Assembly: GCA_037043455.1 (NCBI GenBank)
Contig: JAWPHD010006793.1
Location: 1-64,000, forward strand
Length of the DNA stretch: 64,000 nt
DNA from: Cyrtodaria siliqua
Taxonomy: Eukaryota; Mollusca; Bivalvia; Adapedonta; Hiatellidae
Direction: 5' to 3'
Shown here: positions 1 to 11,118 of the stretch, piece by piece
Numbering within the stretch: position 1 is the stretch's first letter
Layout: each line of letters opens with the position of its first letter
The notes under the pieces: generated by a model
Database searches by the model: none
Told to the model about the DNA's origin: nothing
What the model saw: only the letters and a program-made list of their open reading frames with translations
Position numbers and translations under genes: made by a program

Positions 1-140
1 GCCGCGAAAAGACGCCATCTTGATATTGTCGTCTTTCGCTTCGTCTGCGCCTTCTCTGTCGTCTTTTCGCGCGTGCATTTGTCTTCTTTTCGTCTTTTCG
101 TTCTGTCGTCTTTTCGCGGCGAAATAACGAGAAGACGACA
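1..140. repeat. Short GTCTTTTCG-rich repeat with inverted ends
   Basis: The motif GTCTTTTCG or close variants recurs several times. The window opens with GCCGCGAAAAGACG, whose reverse complement closes the block near 107-120, so the block can fold back on itself. The left edge is cut by the window. Confidence 0.5.
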
Positions 141-164
141 AATGGCAGAAATCAGCCACCATAC

Positions 165-400
165 GTTTGCGTGACGTTATGTTGTAAATAAATGTGCAAC
201 GTCAATTGTTGATGCATCATTTAAACTTTTTAACGTCGCGTGTTGTTTCTTCTTAGTTAAAAATAAGAACTTATTATTAAATTAACATAAAATTAAAAAC
301 GTTGGGGCGATTTCAAACGTCCTATTTCCCCCCAGGCCCTGCTTCTGGAGCATAGCGTAACGAAGAAAACAGAAGCGGGCCGGGTGACCGAGGCTACTTT
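165..400 (+). repeat. Dispersed repeat B, copy 1
   Basis: This stretch matches 37001-37271 in the same orientation. Both start GTTTGCG(T/G)GACGT(T/C)ATGTT, share a block around CGATTT(C/T)AAACGTCCTATTT, and end at GGGTGACCGAGGCTACTTT. Indels separate the copies. No coding potential is seen; it is probably a non-autonomous transposable element fragment. Confidence 0.7.
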
Positions 401-404
401 ATTA

Positions 405-690
405 AGACATCCCTGGGGACATAGACACCGGATTCATAACTTGAAAACCGGTGAGATTCCCAAACAATAACCAAAAATACACTTACTGGGCATGAACAGA
501 CGGATACAACCATCCAAACAGCACTGATCCAGGGTCCTTCCCCTACCCTGGGAAAATATTGCCAGTGGTTCATAAATTAGAAACCACTGAGATCCCCACC
601 CTATAATCATAATAAATTATACCCTTACTGAGCAAAAACAGACGGTTACAACCATCCAACTAGCATCGGCTCGGTGTCCGTCCGAACCCC
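405..690. repeat. Diverged tandem pair with covarying hairpins (about 137-bp unit)
   Basis: Two diverged copies share a core ending ACAGACGG(A/T)TACAACCATCC. Each holds a small hairpin: ACCGG...CCGGT from 427 and AGTGG...CCACT from 564. Both changed stem positions are matched by compensating changes on the other arm. No open frame runs through. Confidence 0.55.
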
Positions 691-716
691 TGGGGAGTTA
701 TTACATTGTAAAGACA

Positions 717-901
717 AAAGGATGGGGTGTTGGGGGGGGGGGGGGGGGGTGTTGATGCATTTGTTGGCTCAGTCTTGGGATATGTATCGGAAATTGACAA
801 AAGGATGGGGGGGGTGTTGATGCATTTGTTGGCTCAGTCTTGGGATATGTATCGGAAATTGGGGGAGTGGGGTGGGGTGGGGGGGGGGGGGGGGGGGGGG
901 G
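717..901. repeat. Duplicated block flanked by poly-G tracts
   Basis: A 46-bp block occurs at 751-796 and again at 816-861, each preceded by AAGGATGGGG. An 18-G run lies at 732-749 and a 23-G run at 879-901. The open frame across it encodes glycine runs and looks accidental. Poly-G lengths may be assembly-sensitive. Confidence 0.7.
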
Positions 902-1640
902 CTATAGCAAATCTTAAAGAAATTGAAAGAATAGTATTAAATGTTAAAATAAATACTTGTACAGCTGATATTTACCGTGATTTGAATCGTTAATTTTATA
1001 TACATTTCACGATATGTTAAAATTGTTGGTTTAATTTGTTAAATACTGCTAATATTTGAATGAAACATGTTTATAATATGGCCTATGATGACCGTGTTAA
1101 TGGCAAAAATAACTGTTTTTCTAATGTTAAAACATTAATGTCTGAATATGGTTTCAATTGGGTTTGTGGTAACCCCGATACAGCTGTTTGAATGTCATTC
1201 GTATTAGTATTCAAAATTGGTATGCTGACAGACGCAAGTCTGGTGTCGTAGCTTTATATAGCAGTGTGAAATGTCGAGAAACATATTTACATGTATTACA
1301 TTGTGAGTTAAGACGTTTAGTAGTAGAATAAGGTTATCGTCACTTTCTCTAAGACTTCGAGCAGGTTGGTATGGTATCAATAGGATTGAATACAATGAAC
1401 GATTGTGTCGATATTCTAATACCCAAGATATAGCAGATGAGTTTCATTTCATTCTAAAATGTCCATGTTTAATATAAGAAAGAAATAGATAGAACAATAG
1501 CATATCGTAATAGACGAAGTATGTTTAAACTGATTGAATCATTGCAAACTGAAAATAAAATGATGATTTTTAAATTGGCAAATATCTCAAATGTACGATG
1601 TCAAATAGAATATCTATAATACATGTTTGAACACTTTATA
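902..1640 (+). pseudogene. Decayed non-LTR retrotransposon (LINE) C-terminal ORF
   Basis: Reading the frame through 1321-1475 gives RAGWYGINRIEYNERLC followed within about 15 residues by DEFHFILKCPC and a stop. This is the R-x-G-x-Y ... CxxC-like ... DEFHFxLxCP block that ends many LINE ORF2 proteins, after the reverse transcriptase and linker. The intact-looking LINE at 20098-21388 has the corresponding block (ETGRYERL...RLCPFC...DEYHVL). The second cysteine of the first pair is lost here, and several stops and frameshifts interrupt the upstream part. The copy is dead and 5'-truncated near the poly-G tract. Downstream 1641-1835 looks like its AT-rich 3' region, ending near an AATAAA at 1801. 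Confidence 0.6.
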
Positions 1641-1663
1641 GTTCATCCTCTTTAGTGCTGATA

Positions 1664-1695
1664 TATGGAGACCCTGATCTGCACATACTTGTATG
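1664..1695 (-). repeat. Single inverted copy of the 28-bp satellite unit
   Basis: The reverse complement of this 32-bp stretch reads CATACAAGTATGTGCAGATC followed by AGGGTCTCCATA, identical to the consensus of the array starting at 2012. It stands alone, in opposite orientation, about 320 bp before the array, in what appears to be a LINE 3' region. Confidence 0.85.
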
Positions 1696-1924
1696 ATATA
1701 TATCTGTATATTTATCATAATAAACGTGATTTAAATAATTATGTATTTTGTAATTGCTGTATATACATTTATGTTATGATGATGTACGTAATGTACAAAT
1801 CAATAAAAGTATGTTCTGTTCATTATGGATAATGATCTCTCCATTATTTTGACCCATTAACCAGTTTCAAAACAAAAAATATGACAATACCGAAAATAAA
1901 AAACGCTTGTTTGATGTTGAATTA

Positions 1925-1962
1925 AAGAAATTATCGCTGCAAACAAGCAGCGATAATTTCTT
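1925..1962. repeat. Perfect 16-bp hairpin
   Basis: AAGAAATTATCGCTGC (1925-1940) and GCAGCGATAATTTCTT (1947-1962) are exact reverse complements around a 6-nt loop. It lies about 50 bp before the satellite. No T-run or gene end explains it. Confidence 0.8.
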
Positions 1963-2011
1963 CCGTCATTTAAGTTTATATCGCAAAAACAATTGGGATT
2001 TAAATAGAACA

Positions 2012-5000
2012 CGTATGTGCAGATCAGGGTCTCAATACAAGTATGTGCAGATCAGGGTCTCAATACAAGTATGTGCAGATCAGGGTCTCCATACAAGTAT
2101 GTGCAGATCAGGGTCTCAATACAAGTATGTGCAGATCAGGGTTTCAATATAAGTATGTGCAAATCAGGGTTTCAATACAAGTATGTGCAGATCAGGGTCT
2201 CAATACAAGTATGTGCAGATCAGGGTTTCAATACAAGTATGTGCAGATCACGGTTTCAATACAAGTATGTGCAGATCAGGGTCTCAATACAAGTATGTGC
2301 AGATCAGGGTCTCCATACAAGTATGTGCAGATCAGGGTCTCCTTACGAGTATGTGCAGATCAGGGTCTCCATACGAGTATGTGCAGCTCAGGGTCTCCAT
2401 ACGAGTATGTGCAGATCAGGGTCTCCATACGAGTATGTGCAGATCAGTGTCTCCATACGAGTATGTGCAGACGAGGGTCTCCATACAAGTGGTCTCCATA
2501 CAAGTATGTGCAGATCAGGGTCTCCATACAAGTATGTGCAGATCAGTGTCTCCATACAAGTATGCGCAGATCAGGGTCTCAATACAAGTATGTGCGGATC
2601 AGGGTCTCAATACAAGTATGTGCAGATTAGGGTCTCAAGACAAGAGTATGTGCAGATCAGGGTCTCCATACAAGAATGTGCAGATCAGTGTCTCCATACA
2701 AGTATGTGCAGATCAGGGTCTCCATACGAGTATGTGCAGATCAGGGTCTCCATACAAGTATGTGCAGATCAGGGTCGGTCTCCATACACGTATGTGCAGA
2801 TCAGTGTCTCAATACGAGTATGTGCAGATCAGGGTGTCAATATGAGTATGTGCAGATCAGGGTCTCCATACGAGTATGTGCAGATCAGGGTCTCCATACG
2901 AGTATGTGCAGATCAGGGTCTCCATACAAGTATGTGCGGATCAGCGTCTCAATACAAGTATGTGCAGATCAGGGTCTCAATACAAGTATGTGCAGATCAG
3001 TGTCTCCATACAAGTATGTGCAGATCAGGGTCTCCATACGAGTATAGGCAAATACAAGTATGTGCAGATCAGGGTCGGTCTCCATACACGTATGTGCTGA
3101 TCATTGTCTCAATACGAGTAGGTGCAGATCAGGGTCTCAGTACGAGTATGTGCAGATCAGGGTCTCCATACGAGTATGTGCAGATCAGTGTCTCCATACG
3201 AGTATGTGCAGATCAGGGTTCTCAATACGAGTATGTGCAGATCAGGGTCTCAATACAAGTATGTGCAGATCAGTGTCTCCATACAAGTATGTGCAGATCA
3301 GGTTCTCCATACAAGTATGTGCAGATCAGTGTCTCCATACGAGTATGTGCAGATCAGGGTCTCCATACGAGTATGTGCAGATCAGTGGTCTCCATACGAG
3401 TATGTGCAGATCAGGGTCTCCATACGAGTATGTGCAGATCAGGGTCTCCATACGAGTATGTGTAGATCAGGGTCTCCATACGAGTATGTGCAGATCAGTG
3501 TCTCCATACACGTATGTGCAGATCAGGGTCTCCATACGAGTATGTGCAGATCAGTGTCTCCATACGAGTATGTGGCAGATCAGGGTCTCCATACAAGTAT
3601 GTGCAGATCAGTGTCTCCATACGAGTATGTGCAAATCAGGGTCTCAATACGAGTATGTGCAGATCAGTGTCTCCATACGAGTATGTGCAGATCAGGGTCT
3701 CCCATACACGTACGTTCAGATCAGTGTCTCCATACAAGTATGTGCAGATCAGGGTCACACTTCAAGTATGTGCAGATCAGGGTCGCAATACAAGTATGTG
3801 CAAATCAGGATCTCAATACAAGTATGTGCAGATCAGTGTCTCATTACAAGTATGTGCAGATCAGGGTCAAACCTCAAGTATGTGCAGATCAGGGTCGCAA
3901 TACAAGTATGTGCAGATCAGGATCTCAATACAAGTATGTGCAGATCAGTGTCTCATTACAAGTATGTGCAGATCAGGGTCACACTTCAAGTATGTGCAGA
4001 TCAGGGTCTCAATACAAGTATGTGCAGATCAGGGTCTCCGTACAAATATGTGGCAGATCAGTGTCTCCATACAAGTATGTGCAGATCAGGGTCTCAATAC
4101 AAGTGTGTGCAGATCAGGGTCCCCATACAAGTATGTGCAGATCAGGGTCTCCATACAAGTATGTGCAGATCAATGTCTCCATACAAGTATTTGCAGATCA
4201 GGGTCTCCATACAAGTATGTGCAGATCAGGGTCTCCATACAAGTATGTGCAGATCAGTGTCTCCATACACGTATGTGCAGATCAGGGTCTCCATACACGT
4301 ATGTGCATATCAGGGTCTCAATACAAGTATGTGCAGATCAGTGTCTCCATACAAGGTATGTGCAGATCAGGGTCTCCATACAAGTATCATTGTATGTGCA
4401 GATCAGGGTCTCCATACAAGTATGTGCAGATCAGTGTCTCCATACGAGTATGTGCAGATCAGGGTCTCCATACGAGTATGTGCAGATCAGGGTCTCCATA
4501 CGAGTATGTGCAGATCAGGGTCTTCATACGAGTATGTGCAGATCAGTGTCTCCATACGAGTATGTGCAGATCAGGGTCTCCATACGAGTATGTGCAGATC
4601 AGTGTCTCCATACACGTAAGTGCAGATCAGGGTCTCCATACGAGTATGTGCAGATCAGGGTCTCAATACGAGTATGTACAGATCAGGGGTCTCAATACGA
4701 GTATGTGCAGATCAGTGTCTCCATACATGTATGTGCAGATCAGGGTCTCCATACAAGTATGTGCAGATCAGTGTCTCCATACGAGTATGTTGCAGATCAG
4801 GGTCTCCATACGAGTATGTGCAGATCAGGGTCTCCATACCGAGTATGTGCAGATCAGTGTCTCCATACACGTAAGTGCAGATCAGGGTCTCCATACGAGT
4901 ATGTGCAGATCAGGGGTCTCAATACGAGTATGTACAGATCAGGGTCTCAATACGAGTATGTGCAGTATCAGTGTCTCCATACATGTATGTGCAGATCAGG

Positions 5001-8000
5001 GTCTCCATACAAGTATGTGCAGATCAGTGTCTCCATACGAGTATGTGCAGATCAGGGTCTCCATACGAGTATGTGCAGATCAGGGTCTCCATACGAGTAT
5101 GTGCAGATCAGGGGTCTCCATACGAGTATGTGCAGATCAGTGTCTCCATACACGTATGTGCAGATCAGGGTCTCCATACGAGTATGTGCAGATCAGGGTC
5201 TCCATACGAGTATATGCAGATCAGGGTCTCCATACACGTATGTGCAGATCAGGGTCTCCATACGAGTATGTGCAGATCAGGGTCTCCATACGAGTATGTG
5301 CAGATCAGGGTCTCCATACGAGTATGTGCAGATCAGGGTCTCCATACGAGTATGTGCAGATCAGGGTCTCCATACGAGTATGTGCAGATCAGGGTCTCCA
5401 TACGAGTATGTGCAGATCAGTGTCGCATAACAAGTATGTGCAGATCAGGGTCACACTTCAAGTATGTGCAGATCAGGGGTGGCAATACAAGTATGTGCAG
5501 ATCAGGATCTCAATACAAGTATGTGCAGATCAGTTTCTCATTACAAGTATGTTCAGATCAGGGTCACACTTCAAGTATGTGCAGATCAGGGTCTCAATAC
5601 AAGTATGTGCAGATCAGTGTCTCCATACACGTATGTGCAGATCAAGGTCTCAATACAAGTATGTGCAGATCAGGGTCTCCATACAAGTATGTGCAGATCA
5701 GGGTCTCCATACAAGTATGTGCAGATCAATGTCTCCATACAAGTATTTGCAGATCAGGGTCTCCATACAAGTATGTGCAGATCAGGGTCTCCATACAAGT
5801 ATGTGCAGATCAGTGTCTCCATACACGTATGTGCAGATCAGGGTCTCCATACACGTATGTGCAGATCCGGATCTCCATACAAGTATGTGCAGATCAGTGT
5901 CTCCATACAAGTATGTGCAGATCAGTGTCTCTATACAAGTATGTGCAGATCAGGGTGTCCATACAAGTATCATTGTATGTGCAGATCAGGGTCTCAAAAC
6001 AAGTATGTGCAGATCAGGGTCGCAATACAAGTATGTGCAGATCAGGATCTCAATACAAGTATGTGCAGATCAGTGTCTCATTACAAGTATGTGCAGATCA
6101 GGGTCACACTTCAAGTATGTGCAGATCAGGGTCTCAATACAAGTATGTGCAGATCAAGGTCTCAATACAAGTATGTGCAGATCAGTGTCTCCATACAAGT
6201 ATGTGGAGATCAGGGTCTCCATACAAGTATGTGCAGATCAGGGTCTCAATACAAGTATGTGCAGATCAGGGTCTCCATACAAGTATGTGCAGATCAGGGT
6301 CTCCATACACGTATGTGCAGATCAGGGTCTTCATACAAGTATGTGCAGATCAGGGTCTCCATACAAGTATGTGCAGATCAGGGTCTCCATACAAGTATGT
6401 GCAGATCAGGGTCTCCATACAAGTATGTGCAGATCAGGGTCTCCATACAAGTATGTGCAGATCAGGGTCTCCATACAAGTATGTGCAGATCAGGGTCTCC
6501 ATACAAGTATGTGCAGATCAGGGTCTCCATACAAGTATGTGCCGATCAGGGTCTCCATACAAGTATGTGCAGATCAGGGTGTCCATACAAGTATGTGCAG
6601 ATCAGGGTCTCCATACAAGTATGTGCAGATCAGTGTCTCCATACACGTATGTGCAGATCAGGGTCTCCATACGAGTATGTGCAGATGTCTCCATACAAGT
6701 ATGTGCAGATCAGGGTCTCCATACAAGTATGTGCAGATCAGGGTCTCCATACAAGTATGTGCCGATCAGGGTCTCCATACAAGTATGTGCAGATCAGGGT
6801 GTCCATACAAGTATGTGCAGATCAGGGTCTCCATACAAGTATGTGCAGATCAGTGTCTCCATACACGTATGTGCAGATCAGGGTCTCCATACGAGTATGT
6901 GCAGATCAGTGTCTCCATACGAGTATGTGCAGATCAGGGTCTCCATACAAGCATGTGCAGATCAGTGTCTCCATACGAGTATGTGCAAATCAGGGTCTCA
7001 ATACGAGTATGTGCAGATCAGTGTCTTCATACGAGTATGTGCAGATCAGGGTCTCCATACACGTACGTTCAGATCTGTGTCTCCATACAAGTATGTGCAG
7101 ATCAGGGTCACACTTCAAGTATGTGCAGATCAGGGTCGCAATACAAGTATGTGCAAATCAGGATCTCAATACAAGTATGTGCAGATCAGTGTCTCATTAC
7201 AAGTATGTGCAGATCAGGGTCACACCTCAAGTATGTGCAGATCAGGGTCGCAATACAAGTATGTGCAGATCAGGATCTCAATACAAGTATGTGCAGATCA
7301 GTGTCTCATTACAAGTATGTGCAGATCAGGGTCACACTTCAAGTATGTGCAGATCAGGGTCTCAATACAAGTATGTGCAGATCAGGGTCTCCATACAAAT
7401 ATGTGCAGATCAGTGTCTCCATACAAGTATGTGCAGATCAGGGTCTCAATACAAGTGTGTGCAGATCAGGGTCTCCATACAAGTATGTGCAGATCAGGGT
7501 CTCCATACAAGTATGTGCAGATCAATGTCTCCATACAAGTATTTGCAGATCAGGGTCTCCATACAAGTATGTGCAGATCAGGGTCTCCATACAAGTATGT
7601 GCAGATCAGTGTCTCCATACACGTATGTGCAGATCAGGGTCTCCATACACGTATGTGCAGATCAGGGTCTCCATACAAGTATGTGCAGATCAGTGTCTCC
7701 ATACAAGTATGTGCAGATCAGGGTCTCCATACAAGTATCATTGTATGTGCAGATCAGGGTCTCAATACAAGTATGTGCAGATCAGTGTCTCCATACGAGT
7801 ATGTGCAGATCAGGGTCTCCATACGAGTATGTGCAGATCATGGTCTCCATACGAGTATGTGCAGATCAGGGTCTCCATACGAGTATGTGCAGATCAGTTT
7901 CTCCATACGAGTATGTGCAGATCAGGGTCTCCATACGAGTATGTGCAGATCAGTGTCTCCATACACGTAAGTGCAGATCAGGGTCTCCATACGAGTATGT

Positions 8001-9602
8001 GCAGATCAGGGTCTCAATACGAGTATGTACAGATCAGGGTCTCAATACGAGTATGTGCAGATCAGTGTCTCCATACATGTATGTGCAGATCAGGGTCTCC
8101 ATACAAGTATGTGCAGATCAGGGTATCCATACAAGTATGTGCAGATCAGGGTCTCCATACAAGTATGTGCAGATCAGGGTCTCCATACAAGTATGTGCAG
8201 ATCAGGGTCTCCATACAAGTATGTGCAGATCAGGGTCTCCATACAAGTATGTGCAGATCAGTGTCTCCATACGAGTATGTGCAAATCAGGGTCTGAATAC
8301 GAGTATGTGCAGATCAGTGTCTCCATACGAGTATGTGCAGATCAGGGTCTCCATACACGTACGTTCAGATCTGTGTCTCCATACAAGTATGTGCAGATCA
8401 GGGTCACACTTCAAGTATGTGCAGATCAGGGTCGCAATACAAGTATGTGCAAATCAGGATCTCAATACAAGTATGTGCAGATCAGTGTCTCATTACAAGT
8501 ATGTGCAGATCAGGGTCACACCTCAAGTATGTGCAGATCAGGCCGCAATACAAGTATGTGCAGATCAGGATCTCAATACAAGTATGTGCAGATCAGTGTC
8601 TCATTACAAGTATGTGCAGATCAGGGTCACACTTCAAGTATGTGCAGATTAGGGTCTCAATACAAGTATGTGCAGATCAGGGTCTCCATACAAATATGTG
8701 CAGATCAGTGTCTCCATACAAGTATGTGCTGATCAGGGTCTCAATACAAGTGTGTGCAGATCAGGGTCTCCATACAAGTGTGTGCAGATCAGGGTCTCCA
8801 TACAAGTATGTGCAGATCAATGTCTCCATACAAGTATTTGCAGATCAGGGTCTCCATACAAGTATGTGCAGATCAGGGTCTCCATACAAGTATGTGCAGA
8901 TCAGTGTCTCCATACACGTATGTGCAGATCAGGGTCTCCATACACGTATGTGCAGATCAGGGTCTCCATACAAGTATGTGCAGATCAGTGTCTCCATACA
9001 AGTATGTGCAGATCAGGGTCTCCATACAAGTATCATTGTATGTGCAGATCAGGGTCTCAATACAAGTATGTGCAGATCAGTGTCTCCATACGAGTATGTG
9101 CAGATCAGGGTCTCCATACGAGTATGTGCAGATCAGGGTCTCCATACGAGTATGTGCAGATCAGGGTCTCCATACGAGTATGTGCAGATCGGTGTCTCCA
9201 TACGAGTATGTGCAGATCAGGGTCTCCATACGAGTATGTGCAGATCAGTGTCTCCATACACGTAAGTGCAGATCAGGGTCTCCATACGAGTATGTGCAGA
9301 TCAGGGTCTCAATACGAGTATGTACAGATCAGGGTCTCAATACGAGTATGTGCAGATCAGTGTCTCCATACATGTATGTGCAGATCAGGGTCTCCATACA
9401 AGTATGTGCAGATCAGGGTCTCCATACAAGTATGTGCAGATCAGGGTGTCCATACAAGTATGTGCAGATCAGGGTCTCCATACAAGTATGTGCAGATCAG
9501 GGTCTCCATACAAGTATGTGCAGATCAGGGTCTCCATACAAGTATGTGCAGATCAGGGTCTCCATACAAGTATGTGCAAGTCAGGGTCTCAATACAAGTA
9601 TG
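2012..9602. repeat. 28-bp satellite array, about 270 copies, with higher-order structure
   Basis: The unit is TATGTGCAGATCAGGGTCTC followed by CATACAAG (28 bp). Common variants are AATACAAG, CATACGAG and CATACACG at the end and CAGTG for CAGGG. A rarer block carries GGTCACACTTCAAG, GGTCGCAATACAAG and GTGTCTCATTACAAG in a fixed order. Private marks recur at fixed spacing: CGTACGTTCAG near 3718, 7061 and 8357; TATCATTGTATG at 4385, 5968, 7736 and 9031; CACGTAAG at 4613, 4868, 7964 and 9259. The 1295-bp and 3351-bp offsets show large internal duplications. The unit has no stop codon in any plus frame, so frames stay open for kilobases, but nothing suggests a real protein. Confidence 0.97.
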
Positions 9603-9794
9603 CTATAAGAATGAATGTACAACTGAATCTGAAGCACTTTCACCTTACTTCCATAAAATGTTCAACACTTGTTTAGCCCGAGACTATTCCCCGATTGATA
9701 CATAGTCAAAAAAACATTTTAGTATTACGGAAATTTGTGTTTCTAAATAACTTTACAGTCAGTTGTCATCCATATTTTAGTATTATGAATTAAG

Positions 9795-9912
9795 AAATTT
9801 AACTGTTAAACATCATAGGAACATATTTTGATACTGCCAGAAAGAAAAACGTATTTAAATCCTGCATGAAATTGTATAACGTTATACAAATACTTATTAT
9901 TTGCACGACGTA
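9795..9912 (+). repeat. Dispersed repeat F, copy 1
   Basis: It matches 47525-47640 in the same orientation: TTAAACATCATA(G/T)GAACAT, a purine-rich middle, then TATTATTTGCA(C/T)GACGTAGATA. Copy 1 runs directly into the first foldback element, while copy 2 continues into unrelated sequence. Confidence 0.6.
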
Positions 9913-9920
9913 GATATAGA

Positions 9921-10057
9921 GTTTAATTAACATTGTTGTTGTGATACGGGAAATAATTCCCGAGTGGGAAAGATTCTTGCGATATAAAAACGAGTGGGCC
10001 AGAATCTTTCTAACGGGGGAATTATTTTCCGTATCATGACGACAATGTTAATTAAAC
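9921..10057. mobile_element. Foldback element 1 (GTTTAATTAACATTG termini)
   Basis: The sequence is a near-palindrome starting GTTTAATTAACATTG and ending CAATGTTAATTAAAC. Inside, GATACGGGAAATAATTCCCG faces GGAATTATTTTCCGTATC. It has no coding capacity. Related copies lie at 10952-11111 and 11373-11527. Confidence 0.8.
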
Positions 10058-10067
10058 AATATATTAT

Positions 10068-10480
10068 ACTGTGATGAATTTTTTCCTATCGTCTTTTGAC
10101 GCACGTATTCCTTCTTCTGTCACTCCTTTGGCGACAGCGTGGAGTAAATACATAAATATCGTAACGTCACTCGCGCTGTGTGACGTCACGATATTGCTGC
10201 AATGGCACAGGCTGCAACCGTCCTGTAAACTATGATGGCTGGGGTTCAGGGGTCATTTCCACCATTTGTTTGGTGCATAGGCATTTCAGGACCACTTACT
10301 TCTTCAAATTCAGAAGTTGTTAACAGTTCTTCAACCTGCTAAGAAAGTAGTTCCTAAAATCTGGCTACTGTGCTATCTTGCACACTAGGCGAGATAGCAC
10401 AGTAGAGGTAGAGATATGTTATAGATTTTCTCAAACTGGGAAATTTCTATAATTCATCAGTTCACAGAATATATAATATT
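10068..10480. mobile_element. MITE-like element G, copy 1
   Basis: It begins CTGTGATGAATTT and ends AAATTTCTATAATTCATCAG near CACAGAATATATAAT, so the ends are inverted. It contains a 14-bp perfect hairpin CTACTGTGCTATCT / AGATAGCACAGTAG (10365-10405) and TGACGT motifs. Copy 2 is 11119-11370. Copy 1 has about 150 bp of extra internal sequence. Confidence 0.7.
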
Positions 10481-10951
10481 GTATTATATGGAAGTAGATA
10501 TAAAAGACTACGGTGAACAAAACACTCGATACAAACAACAGTTATAAGGCTGAACAAGAAAACTATGATTCAAAGTATCACATGACGGCGTAAATTTTTT
10601 TATATGATAGACTACTAGTTTATATAATGGAATTGGGAATAATGAAGTAACAAGACATTGTAATGTTTAGAACAAAACATTTGATGAAACAAGTGTACAT
10701 ATGTATGAAGTATGATATTACAAATATGAGAAAATGGAAATGTTATGTAAATTGTAAAAATGGATTGTTCTTTAGTCTATATACAGAAAATGTAGACACC
10801 AGTTGATGAACAAAGTGATCCCTATATGCCTGCCATGCTACCACGCAACACAACATGCAATTTATTTGTGTTTAACGACATTTAATGACATTTATGCCAC
10901 TAGAAATCTTGACAGTGTCTCCAATCAAAAACACCTTCAAGTGTATATAGA
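10481..10951. other. AT-rich spacer between foldback copies
   Basis: AT-rich sequence with no repeats, domains or convincing open frames that I can identify. It separates the two composite foldback/MITE units. Confidence 0.5.
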
Positions 10952-11111
10952 GTTTAATAAACATTGTTGAAGTGATACGGGAAATAATTCCCGAGTGAGA
11001 AAGATTCTTGCGATATAGAAACGAGTGCGTTTTCGCACGAGTTTCTATATCGCAAGAATATTTCTCACGAGTGAATTATTTTCCGTATCACGACAAAAAT
11101 GTTAATTAAAC
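10952..11111. mobile_element. Foldback element 2
   Basis: The termini are like element 1 (GTTTAATAAACATTG ... GTTAATTAAAC) with a longer perfect core: CGATATAGAAACGAGTGCG against CGCACGAGTTTCTATATCG. It is followed directly by element G copy 2, as element 1 is by copy 1. Confidence 0.85.
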
Positions 11112-11118
11112 TATACAA

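Noticed and set aside
3122..8296. 1724-codon open frame over the 28-bp satellite as a repeat protein gene
   Set aside because: The openness follows from a stop-free unit, all three plus frames are equally open, variants are not biased to synonymous positions, and no start context or splice structure supports it.
2012..9602. CRISPR-like array
   Set aside because: Units are directly adjacent with no unique spacers, and the surrounding genes and introns are animal.
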